From assembly GCF_016765695.1 (NCBI RefSeq), contig NZ_JAETGO010000098.1, positions 62,001 through 126,000 on the forward strand: a stretch of DNA of 64,000 bases, read 5' to 3'. This DNA comes from Sporosalibacterium faouarense (GTDB lineage: Bacteria; Bacillota; Clostridia; Tissierellales; VENL01). The stretch's first letter is position 1, and each line of letters opens with the position of its first letter. The notes under the pieces were generated by a model. It saw nothing but the letters and a program-made list of their open reading frames with translations, made no database searches and was not told the origin of the DNA. Both the position numbers and the translations under genes were made by a program. Below, piece by piece: positions 37,953-45,913 of this stretch.

Positions 37953-37977
37953 ACTGTACATATAGTATATATACAGT
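37953..37977. promoter_or_regulatory. Inverted-repeat operator of the GntR/ABC operon
   Basis: ACTGTA-N13-TACAGT, with near-complete symmetry across the spacer, overlapping the -10 element on one side and the transcription start on the other. Confidence 0.6.
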
Positions 37978-38003
37978 ATACAAATTATACACACACCTGT
38001 CAA
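37975..38003 (-). promoter_or_regulatory. Sigma-A promoter of the GntR/ABC operon
   Basis: Minus strand TTGACA, 17-bp spacer, TATACT, 37 bp before the GntR ATG. It is back-to-back with the arsR promoter. Confidence 0.8.
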
Positions 38004-38025
38004 GTTATTTTATTTAAATTTTATC

Positions 38026-38054
38026 TTGATAAATTTTATACATTGTTATATTAT
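38026..38054 (+). promoter_or_regulatory. Sigma-A promoter of the arsR-like operon
   Basis: TTGATA, 17-bp spacer, TATTAT. Confidence 0.7.
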
Positions 38055-38057
38055 GAT

Positions 38058-38073
38058 ATTAGAAAATTCTAAT
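38058..38073. promoter_or_regulatory. Palindromic operator of the ArsR-like regulator
   Basis: ATTAGAA-AA-TTCTAAT, a perfect 16-bp palindrome 3 bp after the -10 at the expected transcription start. ArsR/SmtB proteins typically bind such imperfect palindromes in their own promoters. Confidence 0.65.
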
Positions 38074-38106
38074 ATACTTATTTTATAGCGAAGGTGGTTG
38101 TATATA

Positions 38107-38430
38107 ATGAATGATTTGTTTTTTAAGCTAACTGCATCCTATTTAAAAGCCTTATCCCATCCTACTAGATTAAAAATTATTAACATACTCAAAGAAAAAG
38201 AGCTTTGTGTTTGTGTTATTTTGGAAAAATTAGATTTAGAACAATCAAATGTTTCTCAACATTTAAGAGTTCTAAAAGAACAGAACATAGTTGAAAGTCG
38301 TAGAGATGGTTCAAAAATTATGTATAAGGTAAAAGATAGAAATGTTTTTTTCATCCTTAATAAAATCAATGATAGTCTTTTAAAGCAGTTATCGGAAACT
38401 CAAGACCAACTCAAGAAAGGTGGTCTATAA
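38107..38430 (+). CDS. ArsR family metalloregulator with CxC sensor motif
   Basis: A 107-aa ArsR/SmtB winged-helix repressor. The recognition helix is in LDLEQSNVSQHLRVLKEQNI, and the wing is SRRDGSKIMYKV. The segment KELCVCVILEKL holds Cys-x-Cys at the place used for As(III)/Sb(III) binding in ArsR, so it probably senses a thiophilic metalloid or a soft metal. The ATG at 38107 follows AAGGTGG; a TTG three codons earlier lies too close. It is followed after 3 bp by the permease gene. Confidence 0.92.
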   Translation: MNDLFFKLTASYLKALSHPTRLKIINILKEKELCVCVILEKLDLEQSNVSQHLRVLKEQNIVESRRDGSKIMYKVKDRNVFFILNKINDSLLKQLSETQDQLKKGGL

Positions 38431-38433
38431 TAA

Positions 38434-39486
38434 ATGGAGAATATTTCAAAATTTTTTAGTATCTTTAAGATTCTATTTTTACCATTTACATGGGTAGATA
38501 AAGGTTTAGTCTATTTAGCCAACATCATATCTCCTCAAATAGTTGATTTTACTAACTGGTTATTAAGTCAAACTGGAAAGAATTTTAGGGTAGGAGACCG
38601 ATTTCTCGGTTCAGTAAACTTCTTTATCTATGATAGCTTTAAAATAATAATTCTGTTAAGCTTTATGATTTTCATTATATCCTTTGTAAGAAGCTATTTT
38701 CCGCCTGAAAGAGTTAAGAAAATGCTTAGTAAGTTCAATGGTATATGGGCAAATATTATTGCTTCTATACTTGGTGTACTATCTCCATTCTGAAGCTGTA
38801 GTACAGTTCCTATTTTTATAGGATTTGTGGAATCGGGTATTCCACTAGGAGTAACATTTACTTTCTTAGTAACCTCACCAATTGTAAATGAAATTGCTTT
38901 GGGATTTTTATTTATTACCTTCGGCCCTAAGATTGCTATTGTTTATACTTTAGCTGGAATAATAATTGGTGTTATTTCAGGTATCATTATTGAAAAACTT
39001 CATTTAGAACATCTAGTAGAAGAATATGTATATCAAATTCATTCTGCAGAAGTTGAAATTGAAAAATTGAATTTCAAATCAAGAATAAAGTTCTCTTTAA
39101 ATGCAGTATGGGATATAGTTAAGAGAGTTTGGGTATATGTAATAATAGGTATTGCTATCGGAGCAGCTATCCATGGATATGCACCATCAGATTATCTTGT
39201 TAGATATGCAGGTCCTAATAATCCATTTGCTGTTTTTGTTGCAGTTGTCTTAGGTATTCCACTATATTCTAACGCAGTAGGTACAATACCTATTGTAGAA
39301 GCATTAATTGGTAAAGGGGTAGGAGTAGGAACAGCCTTGGCATTTATGATGTCTGTAGTTGCATTATCTCTCCCAGAAATGATTTTATTAAAAAAGGTTA
39401 TTAAACCTAAGCTAATTGCTATTTTTGTTGCTATAACCGGAATTGCCATTATTCTAGTTGGTTATTTATTTAATATTATTCTTTAA
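38434..39486 (+). CDS. COG0701 / ArsP-like permease, putative selenoprotein (in-frame TGA at 38791-38793)
   Basis: 350 aa if TGA is read through; Sec would be residue 120. The reading frame is uninterrupted on both sides of the TGA, and both halves match one family: SFVRSYFPPERVKKMLSKFNG before it and FIGFVESGIPLGVTFTFL after it. Family members read TPFCSCS-VPLFIGFV at this site; here it is SPF-TGA-SCSTVP, so TGA stands exactly for the first Cys of the conserved CSC. About eight helices. ArsP-type relatives export methylated As(III). Two stem-loops follow the TGA (CTGT/ACAG and TCCTAT/ATAGGA), but a canonical SECIS is not obvious. The alternative is a nonsense mutation. Confidence 0.8.
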
Positions 39487-39614
39487 TTAATCTTATAAAT
39501 ATTTTGTATACTTTGTCTAATCTAAGATTAAGTTAATTGTATAATATTCTTGTTAAGATATGTATTAATTTAATTATTAGCTACTTCTAAAAAAACAATA
39601 TAAGGAGCGATTTT

Positions 39615-39854
39615 ATGAATATCAAAATATTAGGAACTGGATGTAAAAAATGTAATCGTTTATATGAATTATGTAAAGAGTTAGTTGACGAAATGAGCAT
39701 AGAGGCTAGTGTTGAAAAGATAGAAGACATTAAAGAAATTGTAGGCTACGGAGTTATGGGTACACCAGGTTTAGTTATAAATGAAAAAGTATTAGTAGCT
39801 GGTAAACTTCCTTCTAGAAAAGAAGTTAAAAAGCATATAGAAAATAATTTATAA
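39615..39854 (+). CDS. Thioredoxin-like small redox protein (MTH895/TM0996 type)
   Basis: A 79-aa minimal thioredoxin fold. NIKILGTGCKKCNRL carries the redox CxxC, and YGVMGTPGLVINEKVLVAG contains the cis-Pro (TP). Such proteins often lie next to COG0701 permeases and ArsR regulators and probably reduce or deliver the thiol-bound substrate. AAGGAG site; 128 bp after the permease. It is a paralogue of the next gene, in which CxxC is replaced by Cys-TGA. Confidence 0.9.
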   Translation: MNIKILGTGCKKCNRLYELCKELVDEMSIEASVEKIEDIKEIVGYGVMGTPGLVINEKVLVAGKLPSRKEVKKHIENNL

Positions 39855-39884
39855 AGAATTCATCTAAAATAATACGTTATCATT

Positions 39885-39948
39885 TGAGAAAATTCCATTT
39901 TAAAACCTAGCAAAGATATATTTAATTTGTAAATATGCAATTTTCTCA
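39885..39948. repeat. Intergenic hairpin repeat, copy C (reversed)
   Basis: Perfect termini TGAGAAAATT / AATTTTCTCA. The reverse complement of the interior reads GCATATTTACAAATTAAATATAT (split from the terminus), identical to copy A over more than 20 bp. It lies 73 bp upstream of the Sec-thioredoxin gene. Confidence 0.65.
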
Positions 39949-40021
39949 CTTATGATTTCTATTCTATCTATATAAATTTTATTTATCAAGTACATGAAAA
40001 ATATTTTATGGAGGTAAAGGT

Positions 40022-40273
40022 ATGGATATAAAAATTCTGGAGCAAATTTGTTGAGGCGGAAGCAAATTAGCGCCCATCGTGAATGAGGCATTAATACGTT
40101 TAGGTTATGATTATGACTATGAAATTATAGTTTCTCTAAAAGATATAATAGAGTACGGTGTATCAAAAACTCCTGCTCTAGTTGTAAACGGAAAAGTGGT
40201 TTTTGAAGGCAAAGTGCCTTCTATTATAGAGATGCCAGATATACTTGAAGAAGCTTTTAATAATTTAAAATAA
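40022..40273 (+). CDS. Thioredoxin-like redox protein, putative selenoprotein with Cys-Sec motif (TGA at 40052-40054)
   Basis: 83 aa if TGA encodes Sec at residue 11. The start MDIKILEQIC aligns with MNIKILGTGC of the upstream paralogue, and the remainder (GGSKLAPIVNEALIRLGY, then YGVSKTPALVVNGKVVFEGK) is a complete thioredoxin-like fold in the same frame. TGA directly follows the aligned redox Cys, giving C-U-G-G. AGGTAAAGGT precedes the ATG. The 20 bases after TGA are strikingly GC-rich for this genome and can fold (GGCG 40055-40058 with CGCC 40071-40074), as expected for a bacterial SECIS. The start of the fold would be lost without readthrough. Confidence 0.8.
40055..40074 (+). promoter_or_regulatory. 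Candidate bacterial SECIS stem-loop
   Basis: It starts directly after the TGA: outer GGCG/CGCC stem, 12-base interior with a possible inner GC/GC pair. GC content is far above the flanking sequence. Needs a fold with a bSECIS covariance model. Confidence 0.4.
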
Positions 40274-40282
40274 GTAATTAAA

Positions 40283-40324
40283 AAGGTGGTTGATTTAATA
40301 TATTGAACATTATCAATCACCTTT
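40283..40324. terminator. Bidirectional terminator between the Sec-thioredoxin and IPP isomerase genes
   Basis: AAGGTGGTTGAT pairs with ATCAATCACCTT (one mismatch); A- and T-runs flank both sides. Confidence 0.85.
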
Positions 40325-40418
40325 ATTTATAGATACATGCACCTATGAAAGTTGTATATACTCTATTAAACAACAACCTGTCAGTAAATATATTCTTAAC
40401 TCTTAACAATCAATCATT

Positions 40419-41447
40419 CTATGCTTTTCTATTCTTTAGTTCCCCACCTATTATAACTGGAATATGTTGCAATTCATCAATAGTCTCACTGCCAACAAAT
40501 ATCATAATCATCTTAACTTTATATAATAAATCATTTAAGAATCTTTCTGCACTTTCGTATCCTTCTTTTATAAGCTTTCTTAATATTATTCCACTTATAC
40601 CTATCATTTTACTTCCTAAGCATAGGGATTTAACTATTTCTTCTGCCTTAGTAATTCCTCCACTAGTAATTATATTAAGTTCTCTACTAATCTCTCTACA
40701 CTTAATTAAGCTTTCAGCTGTAGGAATACCCCAGGAATGGAATTCAGAAAAATCCATATTTTCATCTCTTTCATCCTCTATTGCTATAAAATTCGTTCCA
40801 CCTTTACCACCGATATCTATATAGTTTATTCCTACATCAAATAGCTTCTCTGCAACTTTTTTAGACATTCCAAATCCTACTTCCTTTACAATGACTGGAA
40901 CGGATGTATTTTCTGAAATGTATTTAATATTACTTAATATGCCTTTAAAATTTCTATCTCCTTCTTTCATACACATTTCTTGAGGAACATTAAGATGTAA
41001 TTGAATACCATCAGCTTCTATCATTTCTATAGCCTTTAATACATTTTTATAAGGAGAATTAGCTGAAAGATTCCCAATAACAACTTTATCTTCCATGACT
41101 TCACGAACAATTTCAAATGATTTATATTCTGAGCTATCAATCGCTATAGTTTGGGAACCAACTGCCATTGCAAGATTATATCTTTTAGCTAATCTTGCAA
41201 GTTGAAGATTAATCTTAATTCCTTCATCAAAACCACCAGTTATGGCATTAATAATAATTGGATAGTCTAGCTTTTTACCTAAAAAAGTACAGCTTGTATC
41301 TATAGTATCAAAGTCCATTTCAGGTAAGGAGTTATTCTCTAGAATAATGTCCTCAAATCCAGTACTATTATTAGAACTAGTTTTTAAAAACATTTCAATA
41401 TGTTGCTTTTTTCTTAGTTTTCTAGGGTTTATTTTTTTTCCATCCAC
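40419..41447 (-). CDS. fni: Type 2 isopentenyl-diphosphate delta-isomerase (FMN-dependent)
   Basis: A 342-aa TIM-barrel flavoenzyme interconverting IPP and DMAPP. RKKQHIEMF (substrate-binding N-terminus), NAITGGFDEG, AVGSQTIAI, LQLHLNVPQE-type metal/active site, VIVKEVGFGMSK and DIGGKGGTNFIAIE are all present. I choose the GTG at 41447, sharing a base with the permease stop (TAGTG), over an in-frame ATG 30 bases upstream. It is the last gene of the putative RiPP operon, an odd partner; a flavin-dependent tailoring role cannot be excluded, but the IDI-2 motifs are intact. Confidence 0.9.
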   Translation of the reverse strand: MDGKKINPRKLRKKQHIEMFLKTSSNNSTGFEDIILENNSLPEMDFDTIDTSCTFLGKKLDYPIIINAITGGFDEGIKINLQLARLAKRYNLAMAVGSQTIAIDSSEYKSFEIVREVMEDKVVIGNLSANSPYKNVLKAIEMIEADGIQLHLNVPQEMCMKEGDRNFKGILSNIKYISENTSVPVIVKEVGFGMSKKVAEKLFDVGINYIDIGGKGGTNFIAIEDERDENMDFSEFHSWGIPTAESLIKCREISRELNIITSGGITKAEEIVKSLCLGSKMIGISGIILRKLIKEGYESAERFLNDLLYKVKMIMIFVGSETIDELQHIPVIIGGELKNRKA

Positions 41448-42196
41448 TAATCCCAAACCCTTTTTAAAATATAGCAAGAAACAATGGCAAAGCCCAACAA
41501 AATTATGATATATCTATAAAACATCATATTGAAATTATTATTAAGTATTAATCCCAATAGTTTTGAAGAATAGGTTACTGGAAAAAGATAGCTTGTCTTA
41601 GCAAGAATCATGGGAATTCTGTCATCGGGAATAATCACTGGAGATAGGGCGATCATAATTGTAAACAATATGTTGCCTATTGCATTTGCATGCTGTGGTT
41701 CTTTGGCCTTCCATCCAATAAATGATGCTATTCCTATAAGGGAGATTACTGCTAACATTATTGTTAATATAATAGATAGTATTGTTGTTACTCCCGTTAT
41801 AGTTACCCCTAAAAACAATTTTCCTAATATAAATACAAAAACTATAGAAGGGGTATATGCAATTAATAAAGATACTAATAAAGAAATAACGAATGCATGC
41901 ATACTTATAGGTAACGTTCTATAATAATCAATACTACCATCCTTTTTCAAAATTGCAATTCTAGATGACAATAATAATAAAATCGGCATAGTCATACTTA
42001 TTATTATATTTCCTGATAATATCTTTGTAACATATTGGGCATTATCTAGATCAACATAAAACTTTAAGAAAAACATTAACCCTAGAGGAGTGAATAATCC
42101 AAAAATCATTTGAAATATCCATGTAGTCCGTATATCTAAGATATTTATGATTAATAAGTTACGAAAGTCTTGAAAAAAATCCTTTACTTTAAGCAT
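41447..42196 (-). CDS. ABC-2 type permease of the RiPP operon
   Basis: A 249-aa, six-helix permease. It shows FFLKFYVDLDNAQYVTKIL, IAILKKDGSIDYYRTLPI (cytoplasmic coupling loop) and AFIGWKAKEPQHANAIGNI. It overlaps the ATPase gene upstream by 8 bp and the isomerase gene by 1 bp. Likely exporter of, or immunity pump against, the cluster's peptide product. Confidence 0.85.
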   Translation of the reverse strand: MLKVKDFFQDFRNLLIINILDIRTTWIFQMIFGLFTPLGLMFFLKFYVDLDNAQYVTKILSGNIIISMTMPILLLLSSRIAILKKDGSIDYYRTLPISMHAFVISLLVSLLIAYTPSIVFVFILGKLFLGVTITGVTTILSIILTIMLAVISLIGIASFIGWKAKEPQHANAIGNILFTIMIALSPVIIPDDRIPMILAKTSYLFPVTYSSKLLGLILNNNFNMMFYRYIIILLGFAIVSCYILKRVWD

Positions 42197-43151
42197 TTTC
42201 TAATTCTCCTTTATTATTAATAATACTAAAATATTTATCTTGTAGATTTATACTTGATACACTAAGTTCTACTCCTTCATTAATAAAGCCTTGGGTTATA
42301 TTAAAAATATCATTAAAATCCTTTTTTGATGCAATTAAGTAGTTATAGTCTTTTTCATCAAAAATCTCATAACCTTCTTCCTTCAGAATTTTTGTAAGTA
42401 ATCTAGAAGAATGCTTTAATATTATCTTTATCAAATCGTTAGACTCTTTGCATAGGGTGCTAGGACTATCAATAATTAATATTTCCCCGTTAAACATTAT
42501 CCCTATCCTATCAATAACCTTTTCAAACTCTATAAGGTCATGGGTAATAAGAAGTATTGTAGAATTACATTCTTTTCTGCACCTCATTATTTCTTTTATA
42601 AAAACCTCTCTTTTTTCCACGTCTAAATTGTTAGTTGGCTCATCAAAAACCAAAATAGGACTATATCCAATAAAGGTCATACATAGATTAACTAGTTGTC
42701 TTTCTCCACCAGATAATGATGAAACTAAACTATCCTTTAAATATTTTATTTGGAATAAATCAATAAGGCGATCTACTTCTTCTCTGCATTTATTTTTTTG
42801 CATTTTCTTAAGCTTCCCTACATAGTAAATTGCTTCCTTTACCTTTAATCCCCTTAATAATCCATTTACATTTTGGGGCTGATATGATACATAGTTGCCT
42901 ATAAACTTACTATTTTTTGAGCCCTTAAGACTTTCATCTCCTTCAATAAATATTGTCCCACTATCTGGTTTTTCCAGTCCCATCATCTGCCTTATTAATG
43001 TAGTTTTCCCTGAACCATTAGGCCCAGCTAAGCAATATATTTCTCCTTTAAAAATCTCTAAGTTTATATTTTTATTTACAATCTTATCGGCATATGATTT
43101 AACTATATTATTAACACTGATATATACCTTTTTATTTTCCACTTTAATCAT
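42189..43151 (-). CDS. ABC transporter ATP-binding protein of the RiPP operon
   Basis: A 320-aa ATPase. Walker A CLAGPNGSGKTTLIRQ, signature SLSGGERQLVNLCMTF, Walker B ILVFDEPTNNLD, H-loop LLITHDLIEFEK. A ~100-aa C-terminal extension follows. The start is uncertain: the ATG at 43151 follows GAAAGAGAG closely, and a TTG seven codons earlier overlaps the previous gene. Coupled by overlap to the permease. Confidence 0.88.
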   Translation of the reverse strand: MIKVENKKVYISVNNIVKSYADKIVNKNINLEIFKGEIYCLAGPNGSGKTTLIRQMMGLEKPDSGTIFIEGDESLKGSKNSKFIGNYVSYQPQNVNGLLRGLKVKEAIYYVGKLKKMQKNKCREEVDRLIDLFQIKYLKDSLVSSLSGGERQLVNLCMTFIGYSPILVFDEPTNNLDVEKREVFIKEIMRCRKECNSTILLITHDLIEFEKVIDRIGIMFNGEILIIDSPSTLCKESNDLIKIILKHSSRLLTKILKEEGYEIFDEKDYNYLIASKKDFNDIFNITQGFINEGVELSVSSINLQDKYFSIINNKGELENA

Positions 43152-43158
43152 CTCTCTT

Positions 43159-44172
43159 TCACAACAATTCAATTATACCTAAAGCAGGAGTATATTTAAT
43201 ATCTTTGAGGTTACAGATTGATTTCATAGGTATAAGCTTTTTATATCTAGTATCTTTTAATACGTGTTCCTTTAAGAAATTACTTCCAATCCCGCATAGG
43301 ATAATTTGCGGCTCTCCATAGAAGTTTTCTTTTATTACTCTAGTTATCCCCTTTAATACTTTACTTTTCATTTCCTCACTTATGTATTGACAAATACTGT
43401 CTAGAGTCTCCCTGCTAATAATATTCAAATCACCACACACTAGTCTAGCTACATTGAAATATGCTCTTTTTATTAGCATTCTCTCAGTTAAAAGATCATT
43501 GTCTAAGGCATATTCTTCTTTATTGATGTGTCCCAAAATATAGTTTATATCTCCTATTCTAGTTGTTGTCTCTCCTACCAGATTTACTTGATGTCCATTC
43601 ATTAAAATGCTATTAGATATTGTCTGAACCAGGGTTCTGCGCATCCCTATATAAAGCAATTCTTCTTTTATCATTCTTTCATGAATGCTGTAATTATTAT
43701 TTTTTATGTTTATATTTATAGGCACTATATCCGTTGATGAACTACCACAATCTATTATTAAAGAATCTTCTTTTACTTTTCTTTTTATAAAATCCCTAGT
43801 TATACACCAATTATAGCAACCTTGAATATCCACAGTTCTAAATTCCTTTATAGGTTTAAAGTTTCCCTCTTTTGAATAATAGTAAATATTATCTTCATTT
43901 AACGTTGTAGCTTCAATAACTATACTTGCTATTCTATCTGCTCCTTCTGATAAAGACTCATATAATAGAGTAGCAGTAGTAGTGAAATATAATTTTTCTG
44001 TATCCTCACTTAGTCTATATATGGATTCTTCTAATTGAATTTCAAATTGATCAATAGTCTTTGCATAAATATTTATAAGCCCTTGACTTAATATTTCCTT
44101 ACTTCCATTAAATACATTGGCTATAGCATATTTCAAATTAGCTCCCCCTATATCCAAGGATAAAATTCTCAA
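43159..44172 (-). CDS. ASKHA-fold protein of the hydantoinase / MfnF (H4MPT-linked C1 transfer) family
   Basis: A 337-aa protein. The N-terminal phosphate-binding strand is LSLDIGGANLKYA; the second motif is IIDCGSSSTDIVPI; the third is IILCGIGSNFLKEHVL. This pattern matches the archaeal-type 'H4MPT-linked C1 transfer pathway' family, of which MfnF condenses amine and furan phosphate in methanofuran synthesis. In a RiPP operon the family is unexpected; it might be a kinase or ligase-like tailoring enzyme. I prefer the TTG at 44172 with AAGGGG 8 bp upstream to the GTG at 44181. Confidence 0.75.
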   Translation of the reverse strand: MRILSLDIGGANLKYAIANVFNGSKEILSQGLINIYAKTIDQFEIQLEESIYRLSEDTEKLYFTTTATLLYESLSEGADRIASIVIEATTLNEDNIYYYSKEGNFKPIKEFRTVDIQGCYNWCITRDFIKRKVKEDSLIIDCGSSSTDIVPININIKNNNYSIHERMIKEELLYIGMRRTLVQTISNSILMNGHQVNLVGETTTRIGDINYILGHINKEEYALDNDLLTERMLIKRAYFNVARLVCGDLNIISRETLDSICQYISEEMKSKVLKGITRVIKENFYGEPQIILCGIGSNFLKEHVLKDTRYKKLIPMKSICNLKDIKYTPALGIIELL

Positions 44173-44251
44173 TATTATCACCCCTTAAAATACTATTGAA
44201 TCCATAAGCTTTATTTTTCATCTCTGTCCATTATTGCTATTTAATAAAATA

Positions 44252-44860
44252 TCATTCTACTAGATTGTCTTGCAAAAGCTTCTTTTTAAACAATGTTAGA
44301 CCATAAAACCTTAAGTAGCATCCAAAATTAACTATGATGTGCAAAGCTAAATTTAAGAAAAAATTATGATAAGCTAATAACGAAAGAACTGGTGCATATA
44401 TTAAAAGGTAATATATTCTTTTATTTTTAAAATCATGGTTGATAATAAAAATAAAACTTACAATAATTGTAGTGATACCAATATTAAAGGTTTTTAATAA
44501 GCTTGATTGTATATATCCCCTATAAACAATTTCTTCTACTATAGGAACGTACACTACAAATTTTAATAAATGGATTATTTTTTCTTTCTTAGATAATAAT
44601 GATGAATATTTACTATTTTGATAAAAGGTTAAAGATAATAAAAATCCTAATAATAATATAACTACAGTTATAATTATTTGATAAAAAGTAATATTATTAA
44701 ATCTAAGGTTTATTTCAGAATTTAGAAAAACATTTCCAATACTAAAAACTATTAAGAAGTATTGAATTATTTTGCTTGCTTTTATATTTCCTTTATAAAT
44801 TCTAGATAAAATAGTTATGATAACCAGAACTAAAATGCATACAATAGTCTGTATATTCAT
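44252..44860 (-). CDS. CPBP family intramembrane metalloprotease
   Basis: A 202-aa membrane protein with about six helices. Motif 1 EEIVYRGYIQ (EExxxR), motif 2 FIINHDF, motif 3 HIIVNFG, the glutamate/histidine set of CAAX/bacteriocin-processing proteases. Four-base overlap with the radical SAM gene upstream. In peptide clusters such proteins cleave leaders or give immunity; either is plausible here. Confidence 0.88.
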   Translation of the reverse strand: MNIQTIVCILVLVIITILSRIYKGNIKASKIIQYFLIVFSIGNVFLNSEINLRFNNITFYQIIITVVILLLGFLLSLTFYQNSKYSSLLSKKEKIIHLLKFVVYVPIVEEIVYRGYIQSSLLKTFNIGITTIIVSFIFIINHDFKNKRIYYLLIYAPVLSLLAYHNFFLNLALHIIVNFGCYLRFYGLTLFKKKLLQDNLVE

Positions 44861-45858
44861 AATTTTTCACCTTCAATTATGTCTTTAATACAAAATGGAT
44901 CTTCTGTGAAATCATTTCCATATATTGAATAGGAAGCCGAGCAACATCCTCCACATTTTTCTTTATATTTGCATACACTACACTCTTCAATCAGAGAGTT
45001 ATTACGAGCTTTCCTTACAATTTTTTTTACAAAAATATCTTCCAAATTTTCTTCGAATATATTTCCAATAGTCATTGGCATAGATGGACATAGACTAAAG
45101 TCTCCTTTAGTATTCATCCCTAAATACAGCTTGCCAGCACCACAGCCTCCAGTTATTCTATCATTTTCATTAATTAGGCTATATATAGGATCATTAAAGG
45201 ATATTCTAACTTTAGGATTTTTCTTGTCAATACTTGAAATCCATTTCATAACCCGAATATATTCTTCTTTATTTAAGATAAGTTCTTTATTATTTATAGC
45301 ACTTCCTGTAGCTAATAACCTAAAGAAATGCCACTCTTCAATATCATAGTAATCAATAATATTAAATAAACTACTCATTTCATCTAAGTTTAACTTATTG
45401 GGAATAGTAGTAACATTTACTCTGTGATTATCCTCCTTTAGTATTTCAATAGCCTTAATTGATTTATCAAATGCACCTTTAATACCTCTAAATTTATCAT
45501 GGGAATATTTATTACTACCATCTAGACTGATCCTAACTCCATCTATATCTAACTCCTTTAGTTTTTTAGATATATCTTTATTAATTAACGTGCCATTAGT
45601 ATTTATCTCTACACAAAACGCCCTTTTTTTCAATTCTCTAATGATATCAAATATATCCTTCCTCATAAGAGGTTCTCCACCCGTAAGAGTAATTCTGAAT
45701 ATTCCATAGTTATCTAATAAACGTATTACCTCCATTACTTTTTCATAGCTCATATCATATTTATCCTCATCAATTTTACTAGAATAACAATGCTTGCATT
45801 TAAGATTACAATTATCTGTTATGGACCATGATATGGCGTTAGGTACACAGAAACTCAT
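44857..45858 (-). CDS. Radical SAM/SPASM peptide maturase 3
   Basis: A 333-aa enzyme. The [4Fe-4S]-SAM motif is CNLKCKHCYSSK (residues ~17-28), followed by TLTGGEPLMRKDIF. The C-terminal SPASM domain has GGCGAGKLYLG...SLCPSMP and the cluster CSVCKYKEKCGGCC. It is homologous to the genes at 45914 and 47235. SPASM enzymes install thioether, C-C or epimer modifications on RiPP precursors. Four-base overlap with the CPBP gene. Confidence 0.93.
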   Translation of the reverse strand: MSFCVPNAISWSITDNCNLKCKHCYSSKIDEDKYDMSYEKVMEVIRLLDNYGIFRITLTGGEPLMRKDIFDIIRELKKRAFCVEINTNGTLINKDISKKLKELDIDGVRISLDGSNKYSHDKFRGIKGAFDKSIKAIEILKEDNHRVNVTTIPNKLNLDEMSSLFNIIDYYDIEEWHFFRLLATGSAINNKELILNKEEYIRVMKWISSIDKKNPKVRISFNDPIYSLINENDRITGGCGAGKLYLGMNTKGDFSLCPSMPMTIGNIFEENLEDIFVKKIVRKARNNSLIEECSVCKYKEKCGGCCSASYSIYGNDFTEDPFCIKDIIEGEKL

Positions 45859-45913
45859 AATTAACTTCCTTTCTTAACTTATTGTAGAAATACAAAGTAT
45901 ATAAATCTCTACT

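Noticed and set aside
38791-38793. TGA in the permease as a plain nonsense mutation (pseudogene)
   Set aside because: Considered seriously, but position at a conserved Cys, intact frame on both sides, and a second Cys-adjacent TGA in the same operon make selenocysteine the better explanation.
40022-40273. Last thioredoxin gene starting at GTG 40079 as a shorter protein
   Set aside because: That start has no ribosome site and would remove the first strand and the redox Cys; the ATG at 40022 has a strong site and aligns with the paralogue.
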